A stretch of DNA of 64,000 nucleotides from Shinisaurus crocodilurus (lineage: Eukaryota > Chordata > Lepidosauria > Squamata > Shinisauridae): NCBI GenBank assembly GCA_021292165.1, contig CM037876.1, positions 285,732,521-285,796,520 on the forward strand. Direction: 5' to 3'. The translations under genes and the position numbers were made by a program. Shown here piece by piece: positions 32,865-43,495 of the stretch; position 1 is the stretch's first letter, and the number at the start of each line of letters is the position of its first letter. A model generated the notes under the pieces. That model made no database searches. It worked only from the letters and a program-made list of their open reading frames with translations, and was not told where the DNA came from.

Positions 32865-35081
32865 TGTGAATTTGATTGTGGAGTGGCTGGCTTGCCTGCA
32901 CAGCTGCTGACAGACGAACACACACATGGCCAGCCTTGCCCAGCATACTCTGTAAGATGAGATCAGTGAGGCTTGGACTACCAGTGCTTTGGTGGCATAG
33001 GCTCACACAACAGTGTCCCAGGTGGAGCATTTTACTTTTTTGGAAGAAGAGCCAAGACTGCCTTCTCATACTTCGAATTTCTGCTTTCACATTAATGAGG
33101 AGCAGGTGCGCTCTGGAGCCATGGATTGTTGGAGCGGCAGAAGCAGGGACAAGAAGGCACATGGACCTTCTACATCTCTCCCAAATGTGCTTTGTGGTGT
33201 TCTCAAGCTCAGGGAAGAAAGGCAGGCAAAATTAGCGAGATTGGCTGCTTGTTCCATCAGAGCAAATGTCCAACTATCTTCCAAAAGCTTCTCAGCCAGC
33301 CTTTGTGGTACATGCCAGGAACACTCAGATAGCCATTGGAAGAACATGCCTGAATGAATGTTCTTGATTTGCATAATTAGCAGGAAATCTATATAATATG
33401 CAAATCAAGCTGTCTGAATTTAGGGAACTGGGATATATAGCAACCTTATGTCTCTCTAGTGGACATGTTGCATTAATTGTGTAATATTTGTATTTTGAGA
33501 ACTGTTACATTCAAAGGTAGAAAAGAATGGAGTCAGCCCTACAAAAATCTTGATATGTAGAAGATTTTTCTAAACTGGTTGCCCTGTCCCCAGACATTTA
33601 ATATTTGCCATTTATATTTTCAAATTTATCTCCTTGAGGGTTAGGACCATGCTTTTAAAGTTATATATTAGTTATATTTAAATTATATACTTCTTTTATC
33701 TGGCCTTTCCATAGTCTGTGGGATGCAGGTTTTATTGGGGTTAGCTGTTTTTATAGCATTTTATTGAATTATTTATTTACTGCTTTTCTATTATATTTGT
33801 TTTTCATAATTTTGTATTGTTTTTATCATGTATGTCACTTTCAGAGGGTTCTACCCTTAAAGGCAGCCTCATTTTAAACAAAATGAAGTATAAAACTGGG
33901 TTCTTTATCAAGTCACAGGACATATAAAGTTGTTTAAGACTAAGCACCTGACCTTAAGTCTCTTATTTTGCCCATTCTTGTATTAGTAAGTTAAAACTGT
34001 TTCCAGTATTTGTCTAACTGAAATCAGAGCAGCCACTCTCTAAATTATTATTATTTTTTTAAAAAGGAAAATATATACAATTCTGGCCCCCACCCCCACT
34101 ATTCAGGCAGCCTGCCTGCACTCTACTAACGCCTCTGAATATTCGTGTGTTTATTTACTCCTTATTCCTTTTTTAAAAGACTGCAAGACACATGCTTGCA
34201 CCAGCATTCAGTTCGCTGGTATGCACGCCCTTAATTGCAGTTGTGAAGCAGGGAGGAAGCCGCAGTTGGGGAATTTGTACAAATTCACTTTGAGCTCTGT
34301 TCTTGTTCAAGGCAGTCTTCACTCTTATTTCTCTGCTTCAGTTGTAACCACAAATGAAATCCCAAAAGCACCTTTACCCCTCCCTCCTTGGCAGTAAAAA
34401 TGCAACAATATATTCAGTAAGTAACAATTTGCTGCCTTTCATGACACCAAAAACAGCTGCCTGAGGTGGTTGTCTCACTCTGCCTAATGGGAGGGCCAGC
34501 ACTGATGTTATCTAGTATTAGGGAACCATCCTGGGAAGAACTACTGGAGTAGGAAGGTCCAGATATCAGTTCTGAAAGTGCGAATGGTCTGGACTGTGCA
34601 TTGTGTCTCAGAAATGATCTCATTTTGGCGGGGAGGGAGTCTAGGTAAGTTCCTAGTTGTGAAATGTAACCGCCCTCCTTCTTAACAAGGATCTCTGTGA
34701 GCATTTTGGTTAGAGAATAGCTGAAGAAACTCAGCTGGGTTTTAAAACGTTTTTCTTCCACAGAGGGCTTCCAGACAAGGCTGTTATTGTGCAATTGCAT
34801 TGTCTTATTCACAGAATTTTACAGAGGGTCCAGTCAATGTTATATTCCATTTGTAGGCATCCCGTCTGTTTTCCAACCACTTTGTCCATCTTTTTTCTTA
34901 CCAGAAAAAAAAAACCAGTTAAAGAAGAAAAGATGGAATAGCTGCATCCAATGCCTTATGATTGTTAGCTCCAGGAGCACTCAGTCTGCAAGCAGCCTCA
35001 GAAGGTGGGGAGAGCTCAGTACTTGGCAAGGTCCAGCTGCTTGCTAGTAGCATCTTAATGGGCTTAAGTGTCAATTCACAT
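32865..35081. other. Unclassified non-coding stretch
   Basis: 33590-33900 is AT-rich with an L2-like 3'-UTR flavour (TTTTTATCATGTATGTCACTTT). The rest, including the 132-codon minus frame at 34414-34812, shows no protein family features. Confidence 0.5.
33363..33409. other. 13-bp perfect inverted repeat made of two octamer motifs
   Basis: CTTGATTTGCATA (33363-33375) and TATGCAAATCAAG (33397-33409) are exact complements, 21 bases apart. Each arm holds ATTTGCAT, the octamer recognised by POU-family (Oct) factors. Function is not established; it could equally be the tips of a very short palindromic element. Confidence 0.6.
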
Positions 35082-35355
35082 GTAGGGTGGCGGCTTGTGC
35101 ATCAACAAAAAACAGGACAAAAGAGGATCCAGATTTAAATGTTCTAATTTATATGAATAGATGCAAATTTAGAAATCATACTCTAATTTAAATAGGAAAT
35201 AATTACATCTCACCATAATATGACCAGTTGACCTGTGTGCTTGCTCAGCCTGCTTTCCAAGTGCTGAGTGTTGATGGGCAACTTCAAGGCCCCTGCTGGC
35301 TCTCCCTTCTTATGGTTCTTTATTTTAAACTAGACTTAGACTGGACAGCTCTGGT
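35082..35355 (+). mobile_element. Fragment of the 'TAGGGTGGCCAC' element family
   Basis: TAGGGTGGCGGCTTGTGC, then TGCAAATTTAGAAATCATA, TTACATCTCACCATAATATG and GTTGATGGGCAACTTCAAGG follow 61124-61497 in order. The right end is lost where it meets the LINE endonuclease relic. Confidence 0.68.
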
Positions 35356-35429
35356 GTATACCAAGGAGCTGGCTGGACTCTGCTCAGAGGGAGAGGGCGT
35401 TTGGGCACGATCATTTCAACCACCTGGGC

Positions 35430-36379
35430 TATCTCTGCATTCTACAGAGCAACCTGAGCTTCGACAGGAGCGCCTGTCATATCAGCAGGAAACTCCCCCA
35501 GAGCCTTCTGGAAACCATCCGGATCCATTAGACTCTGGGGGCGGACCATTTTAATAGGGCCCCCACCCTTGCAGAGGGGAAATGGAACCAAAAGCCTAAA
35601 CCTCAAAAGGAAGTGATCTGACCACGACAAGGGGGTAGATGTTAAATCCCCCACTTCTAGATCACCATCTTCCTGCCCAGTCGAAAAAACCAGGTCTAGA
35701 GTGTGCCCCTTTACATGGGTTGGGCCAACAATATGTTGAGACAGCCCCATGGTTGTCATGGCGGCCATGAAGTCCTGAGCTGCTCCGGATAGGGCAGTCC
35801 CGGCAAGGATGTTGAAGTCCCCCAGAACCATCGTCCTGGGGGGTATGCAACACCAAATCCGAGACCACCTCCATCAGCTCAGGCAGGGAGTCTGATGGGC
35901 AGCGGGGTGGGCGATACACCAACAGAATCCCCAATCTGTCTCGAGAGCCCAGCACAAGGTGCAAATACTCAAGACCTGCCTTCAAGCGAACAGGAAGCCT
36001 AGAGAGGGAAATCGTACTCCTATAGACCAGTGTTCTCCAACCTTGGGTCCCCAGATGTTTTTGGCCTACAACTCCCAGCATGCCCCAGCCAGCATAGCTG
36101 GCTGGGGCATGCTGGGAGTTGTGGGCCAAAAACATCTGGGGACCCAAGGTTGGAGAACACTGCTATAGACCACGGCCACTCCCCCTCCCCATCCCTCAAG
36201 GCGATGTTGGTGCTGCACCAAGTACCCGGGAGGACACAACTGCGAGAGGGTGAGACACCTCCCATTTCGTCCACCCAGGTCTCCGTAATACAGGCCAGGT
36301 CAGCCCCCTCATCCACAATCAAATCATGGATGAGGGAGCTTTTATTCTTGGCCAACCTGGCATTCAGCAGCAGCAACAC
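35430..36379 (-). mobile_element. LINE APE-type endonuclease domain, relic split by a MITE
   Basis: The minus strand reads, N- to C-terminal: LLLLNARLAKNKSSLIHDLI, EGADLACITETWVDE, then (after the MITE at 36028-36162) LGILLVYRPPRCPS, VLGDFNILAG, THVKGHTLDLVFS and SWSDHFLLRFRL. These are the ordered apurinic-endonuclease blocks of an L2/CR1-type ORF2 (catalytic E in ITETW, GDFN, and SDH near the end). Several frameshifts and the MITE make it non-functional. Its intact form would nick target DNA to prime reverse transcription. Confidence 0.88.
36028..36162. mobile_element. hAT-like palindromic MITE, young, perfect 8-bp target site
   Basis: This 135-bp element has almost perfect arms (CAGTGTTCTCCAACCTTGGG and complement) meeting at GCCAGCATAGCTGGC. 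CTATAGAC is perfectly duplicated at 36020-36027 and 36163-36170. It interrupts a LINE endonuclease relic (35430-36379) and therefore inserted later. High arm identity implies a recent insertion or strong arm homogenisation. Confidence 0.93.
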
Positions 36380-37227
36380 CAGGCCTGAGAGTAGGCTGAT
36401 ATAGCAGCCAGGAATCGTCCGGTTGGGGGAGAAACCAGAAGAGGGGACAGCAGTCAGGTATCTCTGACCCCTCTTCTCCTTTGTCTGCTCATTAATCCCC
36501 CAACGCCATACCTCCCCCTACCCGTAACCACAGATATAGAGGCGCCCCATTGCTGCCCAAGATCCCCAATGATATGATTAAAATGTATATAATAATAATT
36601 AAAAATGTTAAAAAAACAACCACTGTACCTCAGTTAAGGCTGCTATGCGGAGGCCCTTTATTTTCCTACCCAGATAGCCTCATGAAGGTTGTCTGAATAT
36701 TGTCTGTACTGCGAGCACCAACTGCGAACTTGAGGCATGGGTTAGGCAGTGCCATGCAGAGCTGTACTTCCATCTCGTAACAAATAATCAGACACCCGTG
36801 TATGCCATGAGCATGAAGCGTGCCCGTTACTAAGCGGCCACAGTTGGCTATGACCAGCGTTAAGTAGCCCTAAGTGGAACAGTAAATTAAGAAAGAAAGT
36901 ACAGTGCATTAGAGTCTCTTGGGTACATCACACTTACCTTAAAGGCTTTTGCTGTCCCTATCCTGCCTATTTTTTCTATTGATGTAAGAGATATGGAGTA
37001 TTTATTTATTATTTAAGTGGATATGCTGATTTTTTTTTGTTTTGTTTTGTTATTTTCCATGTTCTGTAGAAATGTTTCAGGCCTCAGTTCAGTACAACAG
37101 TTAAGCACGCAGTAAGGTGGTGTTTTTGTTTTTTTTTAAAGTGAATATATAACTCCAGAGCATTCCTTTGTTTGGTAGGAAGGATTTTACATGCTTACCA
37201 TTAGAGCATGTCCAAAGGAGCACAACC
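36380..37227. other. Unclassified stretch, probably LINE 5' sequence at its start
   Basis: 36380-36600 continues upstream of the endonuclease relic on the minus strand and may be its ORF2 5' end or 5' UTR. The remainder is unrecognised, as are 37781-38487 and 39762-40249. Confidence 0.4.
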
Positions 37228-37621
37228 CTACTAAAGCAATGGTTGAAAGAGGGTGGGTATGTTTAGCCTGGAGATGACAAGATTAAGAGGAGATGTGATA
37301 GCTGTCTTTAAATATCTGAAATGCTGTCATGCAGAAGATGGAGCGGACTTGTTCTCTGTTGCCCCAGGGGGTGGTGGCTGGAACTGATGGGTGGAAACAG
37401 CAAGGAAGCAGGTTTCGATTAAATGTTAGAAGAAACTTCCTTTGGGTACAAGCTGTTCGAAAGTGGAAGAGATCGCATCAGGATGTGGTGGGTTTTTCTT
37501 CACTGGAGATATTTAAGCAGAAGCTGGACAGTTATCCGGCACCAGGGATGTGGCAAGATTCTTGCATTGAGCAGGGGGTTGGACTAGATGGCCTCCAAGA
37601 ACCCTTCCAACTCTAAAATTT
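37228..37621 (+). mobile_element. CR1-like LINE 3' end, longer fragment
   Basis: It reads through GAAAGAGGGTGGGTATGTTT, the AGATGACAAGATTAAGAGG block, GAAACTTCCTTTGGGTACA and GGGGGTTGGACTAGATGGCC to CCAACTCTA. It is a more divergent CR1 subfamily than 31191-31470. The octamer tail has decayed. Confidence 0.8.
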
Positions 37622-37682
37622 TATGCCGATCTGTTGAACCAGTCATATATCATTGTCTGATTGCAATAAAATATTCTTGCCT

Positions 37683-37780
37683 TCCCCAGCCTGGTGCCCT
37701 CCGTATGTTTTAAACTACACCTCCCAGCATTCCTGACCATTGGCCATGCTGGCTTGGGCTGATGAGAATTGAGCCACACA
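37683..37780. mobile_element. hAT-like MITE, right end missing
   Basis: TTCCCCAGCCTGGTGCCCTC and the central CCATTGGCCATGCTGGC are recognisable. The right arm decays after GGGCTGATGAGAATTG. Confidence 0.6.
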
Positions 37781-38487
37781 GCTGCAGAGCAGGAGCTATA
37801 TCCTGCTAACCTTTGCCTGCTTCTCATATTACATCAGTCCATCCAAAAGTTTGAAACTCTCCAAATCTTTGGGTTATTTGGGTTCAATTTTCAAATGTTG
37901 AAATTTTTCTTCTTCTGAAAATGGCTCATGTTATTTAGAGATGTGTCAAAACGTTTGCCCATTTTGATTTTAGGGGAGAAAATAAAGCTTTGTGGGAGGA
38001 GCCAAAAATGTTCCCCCATCTCCACACCCTTAGTGGGTGATTTTAAATTACCATGGAAAAAAGGAGGCGTTTGTTCGTTTGTTTGTTTGTTTATTAAGTT
38101 TTCCATATTGTAATTCACATATTTCTTGAACAAGCATGCATACTAATCGATTGCTATACAAATTAAAATATATTGGATGGCAAATAACTGGAACCTTTAT
38201 ACTCTCTAGGAACATAATCCAAAACTTTTGACCATGCGCCCCACATGCCTTTTGCACCATATAATTGTAGTTGTTTGTAGAGACGGGAGGGGGTGTGGCA
38301 GTTTGACACCCTCTGTACTCATATAGGGACACTATAACCACTTACTTGAAGGCTAGAGGCTTGGAACTTTCCAGAAAGGACTGGTAGTTATTGGGTGGAA
38401 CAGCATTGCTCCATGAGATCAAAAGTAAATATCCTTCTTGTTGGGTTAGTAGAGACCTAAATATTCAGAAATTGAGAACAGAACACA

Positions 38488-38795
38488 CTGACTGGGTTCA
38501 GACAAGACAATCACCCACACTGAGGGGTTGAGTGTGGGTTGTCGTTGAACTGTGGGTTGTTGTTGAACTGTGGGTTATCGTGTTGTCTGAACCCAGCCAA
38601 GATAACAAACCATGGTGAACAACCCAGAGTTCACAACCCAACAACAAACCATGGGTTGTTTGTGGTTAACAAGCCATGTCTTGTTAACACAGCTGGGTTT
38701 AGACATCACAATAACCCATGTATCTACAACAGTCCACGCTGAACCCATACTCAACCCTTGAGTGTGGGTTATTGTGTTGTCCAAACCCAGTCACT
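38488..38795. mobile_element. Palindromic TIR element of 'ACCCACACTCAAGGG' type
   Basis: The left end ACTGGGTTCAGACAAGACAA and the right end TTGTGTTGTCCAAACCCAGT are inverted. Several internal AACCCA/TGGGTT words create further hairpins. TTGAACTGTGGGTTGTTG is tandemly repeated at 38545-38580. CACTG lies on both outer sides. Unclassified beyond 'cut-and-paste-like'. Confidence 0.7.
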
Positions 38796-38947
38796 GTAGA
38801 GCTCAGTGGTTGCAGGGCATAAAACAGAAGTATAAGATCATCCAGTTAGGGCCAGTGGATGATCCAGGTGAGATACAGAATGGTGTCTCCTGAATCCTGG
38901 TACTTGTGATGGCTTGCCAAATTAGATACATGATATGAATAATAGCA

Positions 38948-39128
38948 AATAGGAGACTGCAGTGCCTTCTACTGAGTCAGACCATTGGCTTATCTAGCCA
39001 GGTTGACTGACTGGCAGCAGCTCCCCAGGGTTTCAGGCAGGATTCTTTCCTAGCTCTATGCTGCCAGGAATTGAATCTGGGACCCTTTTGCATGCAAAGT
39101 ATGTGCTCTATCACTGAGCTGCAGCCCC
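38948..39128 (-). mobile_element. tRNA-Ala-derived SINE
   Basis: Complement of the family: ACTGAGTCAGACCATTGGC body, then GGAATTGAATCTGGGACC (B box) and GCATGCAAAGTATGTGCTC with TGAGCTGCAGCCCC (A box). Confidence 0.82.
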
Positions 39129-39336
39129 TGCCATGATACTTAATATCAAAAATCAGATTCCCCCCCCCCCCAGCTTGTTCTTCTGCATAAGAAGGCTTTA
39201 ACTTAATCTGGCTGGTGAAAGGTCATTTTAGCCTGAAATCATAAGTCTAGACGGTAACATGTTGGTTTGTGTTGAAGATGATTCCATTGTGAAGCAGGTT
39301 CTCTTTAACAGAAACTGACTATAATTTGAACGTTTA

Positions 39337-39761
39337 GGGTGCAATCCAATGGGGATGCCTGTAACCCTCCAAACTCAGAGGATTACGGGCATCCTATGCA
39401 GAGCGGGAAGAGCACTGATGCAAAGGTCGCCTCTGCACTCCTCCTGCCCTGCAAAGCAGCTAGATGGCCGATTTCGGCTGTCTAACTGTGGTGCTTCAGA
39501 GGGGAAGGGAAGGAGGCTGAGGTGCGGCGCTGGTCCCCTCCCCTCCCTGTCTCCTGGAATGCCCCCTAAACCTGTTCTCTGAGGTCACTCTTTTGACCTC
39601 AGAGAAGCTGCCTGCCGGCGTGGTTATTTCCATGCTGGCTGTGGGGGGGAGAGGGGGATCGGAGTGCGGATCCCCAGAACTGAGGTCAGAGCTCTTTTCT
39701 GACCTTGGATCTGGGAATCAAAACATCCTATGTCTGTCTAGGGGTCATAGGATTGCTCTGT
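39337..39761. mobile_element. Long Harbinger-like nonautonomous element (425 bp), TTA target site
   Basis: Ends GGGTGCAATCCAATGGGGA and CATAGGATTGCTCTG are inverted. TTA flanks both sides (39334-39336 and 39762-39764). The inside is GC- and purine-rich with short local inverted repeats (CTCTGAGGTCA/TGACCTCAGAG). The element at 54875-55320 is a relative. No ORF resembles a transposase. Confidence 0.72.
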
Positions 39762-40249
39762 TAATTTCTAAAAAATTAGTCATGCTCTGTTCGGTGCTAG
39801 ATTGGCTGCGACATCAGCATCGTTTTAAAAAATAATTTAAAAAATAGGTCATTTCCCCCTAGAATAGTGATCCTTGCCAATCAGAGAACACACAGCGAAC
39901 ATGATGCCATTAGGACACTATGTAACCAATATGATTTGGCTATATGATGACATAACGGAAACAATTGAGAGTGAGGGCAATGCTTCCAGGATCATTGTTG
40001 CTCACACTCTAAATGAACGATCCCCCTGCCCTTTGCACTAAATGCCTCCTGAAAAATCACCAAAAGGGGTTGCACAAAAAGCACCCACCCTCTTTTGGCT
40101 CTGCCCTGTTGCAAGTCAAGCCTAGTTGGGGTTGTCAAGTATGAGAGGAAAGGAAATTATCTTAGGCTACCAGTAAAATGTCTGGCACATTGTTTATTAC
40201 ATGATTATTCCACAATTTCCCCAAGGAGTTCAGAGCAGAAATTTGGGCA

Positions 40250-40441
40250 GGGGCCATAGTTCAGTGGTAGAACACCTGCTTTGCATGCAGAAGGTCCCAG
40301 GTTCAATCCCCGGCATCTCCAGGTAGGGCTGGAAAAACTCCTGCCTGGAACCCTGGAAAGCCGCTGCCGGTCAGTGTTGACAATACTGGGTTGGATGGAC
40401 TGATGGTCTGACCTCAGTTTAAGGCAGCATTCCTATGTTCA
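40250..40441 (+). mobile_element. tRNA-Ala-derived SINE
   Basis: The head GGGGCCATAGTTCAGTGGTA ... CTGCTTTGCATGCAG ... GGTTCAATCCCCGGC folds like tRNA-Ala with a TGC anticodon; both Pol III boxes are visible. The tRNA-unrelated body (CTGCCTGGAACCCTGG, GGTCTGACCTCAGTTTAAGG) ends TTCCTATGTTC. The head lacks a consistent acceptor stem, so this is a SINE and not a functional tRNA gene. Confidence 0.87.
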
Positions 40442-41020
40442 CTTCACAATAACCCTGTGAGGTAGAAACAATGAAGAGTCTTGTGGCAGCTGTGATGTAG
40501 GTTAGGCTGAGAGACTGTGACTTGCCAAAGGCTACTGAGTGAGCTTCATAATTGCATCCGGGTTTCAAATATACAAGTTCAAGACCCTAGCCATAATCCT
40601 ACAGAAGCATATTTCACAATAAGCAATAGATATTTAAGGGGCCATGAGGGCAGTTGGAGATAACAGAGGTTTCTTGCCCATAATACCTGTCTTTCTTGCC
40701 ACTGCATTCAGTCAGCACAATGAATGGGCAAGCTGTGCATACTGTAGTATACGAAGCTCAGACTTTCTGTAAAGTAAAATATGTCAGGAATGTTAAGCTC
40801 TGAGTATCCATATTAAGTCTTCTGGGAGCTGTACAGCTTTACATAGTTCTCTGGGTAATCCCTTGGTGCATTTTTTTTTTTTTACTTGAACAGGGGACAG
40901 CTGACCACTACTAATATATTGCAAGTAATTAAAAAGGAAAACTTGGAATCGCATCATCATCATTTTTTTTTAATGATTCCAGACTTCAAGGTGAAATAAA
41001 ACCAATAAGGTTGTTTAGAG

Positions 41021-41116
41021 TTAGCCTTCTGCAACCTGGCGCCCTCCAGATGTGTTGGAATACAACTCCCATCATTCCCAGGCAGCATGGCCAGAGCACC
41101 AGGTTGCAGAAGGCTG
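41021..41116. mobile_element. hAT-like MITE with probable target site
   Basis: AGCCTTCTGCAACCTGG and CCAGGTTGCAGAAGGCTG are inverted. Flanks GTTTAGAG (41013-41020) and GTTTAGGT (41117-41124) agree at 6 of 8. Part of the right arm is deleted. Confidence 0.75.
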
Positions 41117-41395
41117 GTTTAGGTGCATGAGAAGTGTAAAAAGGTCTCCTTTTATAGAAGGGACCAGTTTATAAAATGCAAAATACTTTCCAGCACAATT
41201 TGAAGTATTTTCAGGATTTTAAAAAACTCTGAGGCTACATTCCTCCTATACACATCTAACAAAGAGTAAGTCCCATTAAACTTAATGAGGCTTACTTCTG
41301 AGTAGACATGTATAGGATTGGACTGTGAAGTACTCATTTTAGGTTGCCATCCTATGCTCCCATTTAACTCAATGGGACTTACTTGTGACATACAT

Positions 41396-41666
41396 ATTTA
41401 TTTATTTATTTATTATATTTGTATCCTGCCTTTTTTTCTGCAAGGAACCCAAGGCAGCTTACATAATCCTCCTCCTCCTCTTCCTCCTCCTCCGTTCCAT
41501 TTTTTCTTCACAACAACCCTGTGAGGTAGGTTAGGCTGAGAGTCAAACTGAGAGTCAGTGACTGGTCCAAAGTCACCCAGTGAGCTTCATTGCCGAGTGG
41601 GGACTAGAACCCGCATCTCCCGAGTCCCAGTCCAACACTCTCACCATTACGCCACACTGACTCTCC
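41396..41666 (-). mobile_element. MIR/CORE-like SINE, near full length
   Basis: It is the complement of the family consensus from tail (TTTATTTATTTATTATATTTG) to head (CGCCACACTGACTCTCC). A small internal duplication repeats CTGAGAGTCA (about 41536-41560). Confidence 0.85.
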
Positions 41667-41710
41667 AGTGCATAGGATTGTGCTGTTAAGAAAATAAGAG
41701 CCCTGCTGGA

Positions 41711-41826
41711 TGTTGTGAGGATAAAATAAAAATAGGAGGAGGATTATGTAAGCCACCTTGGGTTCCTTGCAAGAAAAAAGGTGGGGTATAAATATAATAA
41801 ATAAAATAATAATAATAAATAAATAA
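41711..41826 (+). mobile_element. MIR-like SINE 3' half, nested in CR1-like sequence
   Basis: TGTTGTGAGGATAAAATAAAAAT, GGTTCCTTGCAAGAAAAAAGG and an AATAATAAATAAATAA tail. It splits the CR1-like motif CCCTGCTGGA / GACCAGTGTTCCATCTA, which is continuous in other copies. Confidence 0.8.
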
Positions 41827-41930
41827 GACCAGTGTTCCATCTAAACCTGCATTTGCCTTTCCACTCTGGCCAGTCAGATGCCTCTGGGAAGCCCACAAGC
41901 AGAACATGAAGGCAATAGTCCCTCAGAACG

Positions 41931-41957
41931 GTGGTGGTGGTGGTGGTGGTGGTGGTG

Positions 41958-42002
<45 letters not shown>
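41931..42002. repeat. (GGT)n(ATT)n compound microsatellite
   Basis: Ten GGT units directly followed by about seventeen ATT units. It marks the tail of the minus-strand MIR-like SINE 41937-42240. Confidence 0.95.
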
Positions 42003-42004
<2 letters not shown>

Positions 42005-42240
42005 ATTTATATCCCCCCTCCCTTTTCCTATTGCAAGGAACCCAAGGTCACTTACATGCTCCTCCTCTTCTCCCATTTTATCCTTGCAACAACCCTATGA
42101 AGTAGGTTAGGCTGAAAGTCAGTGACTGGCTGGCCCAAAGTCACCCAGTGAGCTTCATGGCTGAGTGGGGACTAGAACCCGGATCTCCCAAATTCCAGTC
42201 CAGTTCTAACCCCGACACCACACCCCAACACTCTAACGAC
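41937..42240 (-). mobile_element. MIR/CORE-like SINE with a (GGT)n(ATT)n tail microsatellite
   Basis: The tail complement has expanded to about ten GGT and seventeen ATT units (41931-42002). Next come TTGCAAGGAACCCAAGG, the core complement and the tRNA-like head. It is also inserted in the CR1-like fragment that continues at 42245. Confidence 0.83.
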
Positions 42241-42551
42241 TACATCAACACAATACAGTTCAATTTAGCCATCATGGTGACTAGCCTTTGAAAAGCTGAT
42301 ACTTCATGAATTCTTCTCATCCCCTTTTAAAGTGATCTAAACTAATGGCCATCACCACATCTTGTGGCAGTTAATTCCATAAATAAAAAGGAAGAAGTAC
42401 TTCCTTTTGTCTGTCCTAGATATGCCTATATATTTATTTCTTTAAAGCATTTTTAGGCCACCATTCCAGACTAACTTTGTCATCTTTTCGGTACCAGGTT
42501 AAGGAAGCCCTCTATGCTGAGGCGTTTAAAGATGTCTAGGGTTATTCTAAT

Positions 42552-42613
42552 GCAGTTTTCTCCAACCTTGGGTCCCCAGATGTTTTTGGCCTACAACTCC
42601 CAGCATGCCCCAG
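42552..42613 (+). mobile_element. Half copy of the 36028-36162 MITE family
   Basis: From TTTTCTCCAACCTTGGGTCC to CCCAGCATGCCCCAGC it equals the left arm of the element at 36028, then stops at the hairpin apex. An L2-like 3' UTR follows. Confidence 0.75.
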
Positions 42614-42614
42614 C

Positions 42615-42960
42615 GGCACCCATGTTAGGTGTTTTTACAGGTCCATTTTGTTATTAAATATTGTTTTTGTTGCTGAATTGTTTTTAAATTTCTTAAACTG
42701 TTTTAAATTTTGTATTGTTTAATGATGTTGTTGTTGTTGTTGTTATTATTATTATCTTCTGCTATTGGGCAGTATAGAAATTAAATAAACTAAAAAAAAA
42801 ATACTCTCAAGGAGGCGTACCACAAACAATATATAAACCACAAAATTAAAACAACATAACATCATTCAAACTTTTTTTTAAGATGGTACCAATTCAAAAA
42901 TAAACATTTAAAATATACAATAAGGACCTTCTCAAATAATTATCACAAGCCACAGCAGCC
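42615..42960. mobile_element. L2-like LINE 3' UTR pieces in two orientations
   Basis: 42615-42790 is a sense 3' UTR (TTAAACTGTTTTAAATTTTG ... GGCAGTATAGAAATTAAATAAAC) with a (GTT)n(ATT)n microsatellite. From 42800 the complementary orientation follows (GGAGGCGTACCACAAAC, AAAATTAAAACAACATAACA). They meet head to head. Confidence 0.55.
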
Positions 42961-43013
42961 AGTTTCATGGGGTGATCCCAGGTTCTACTCTTATGAGAGG
43001 AGAAAATGAGCCA

Positions 43014-43262
43014 GTGAGCCAGTGTGGCGTAGTGGTGAGAGTGTTGGACTGGGACTCAGGAGATCCGGGATCTAGTCCCTGCTCTGCCATGAAACTCACT
43101 GGGTGACTTTGGGCCAGTCACTGACTCTCAGCCTAAGCTACCTCACAGGGTTGTTGTGAGGATAAAATGGAGAGGAGAAGGAGGAGGATTATGTAAGCCG
43201 CCTTGGGTTCCTTGCAGGAAAAAAGGTGGGGTATAAATATAATAATAAATAAATAAAATAAA
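43014..43262 (+). mobile_element. MIR/CORE-like SINE, full length
   Basis: GAGCCAGTGTGGCGTAGTGG, a CORE-type centre (GTGACTTTGGGCCAGTCACT, ACCTCACAGGGTTGTTGTG) and tail GCCTTGGGTTCCTTGCAGG, then AATAAATAAATAAAATAAAA. It is the clearest copy for defining this subfamily. Confidence 0.9.
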
Positions 43263-43495
43263 ATATTATCTAACCACTTTCTCCATACCATGCATAATGT
43301 TATACACCTCTATTATGTTTCCCTGTTAATTGCCTTCTTTCCAAGCAAAAATCCCCAATGCTGTAATCTTTCCAAACAGGGGAGTTACTCCAGGCCCCTT
43401 TCTGCACCTTTTCCAGCTTCACAGTATCCTTTTTGAGATGTGGCAACCAGTACTGTACACAGTATTCCAACTTCATTTTTGTCAATTAAAATAAA
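43263..43495 (-). mobile_element. CR1/L3-type LINE fragment
   Basis: CCACTTTCTCCATACCATGC, TTATACACCTCTATTATG, GGGGAGTTACTCCAGGCCCC and GGCAACCAGTACTGTACACAG are the more 5' part of the same repeat. Confidence 0.75.

Larger units (their letters stand above)
41690..42480 (-). mobile_element. CR1/L3-type LINE fragment carrying two nested SINEs
   Basis: Host pieces are 41690-41710, 41827-41936 and 42245-42480 (AAATAAAAAGGAAGAAGTAC, TTCCTTTTGTCTGTCCTAG). They are broken by the MIR-like elements at 41711-41826 and 41937-42240, so the LINE fragment is older than both SINEs. Confidence 0.75.

Noticed and set aside
32503..33162. Longest open frame on the minus strand (219 codons)
   Set aside because: It runs straight through a (TG)n/(CG)n microsatellite, giving His/Thr/Ala/Arg repeats, and shows no domain, splice context or family resemblance.
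34414..34812. 132-codon minus-strand frame
   Set aside because: No conserved motif, transmembrane segment or repeat signature that would support a real exon.
40252..40325. tRNA-Ala(TGC)-like gene
   Set aside because: The A and B boxes and anticodon arm are clear, but it is followed by the standard SINE body, has several degraded relatives in the window and lacks a clean acceptor stem.
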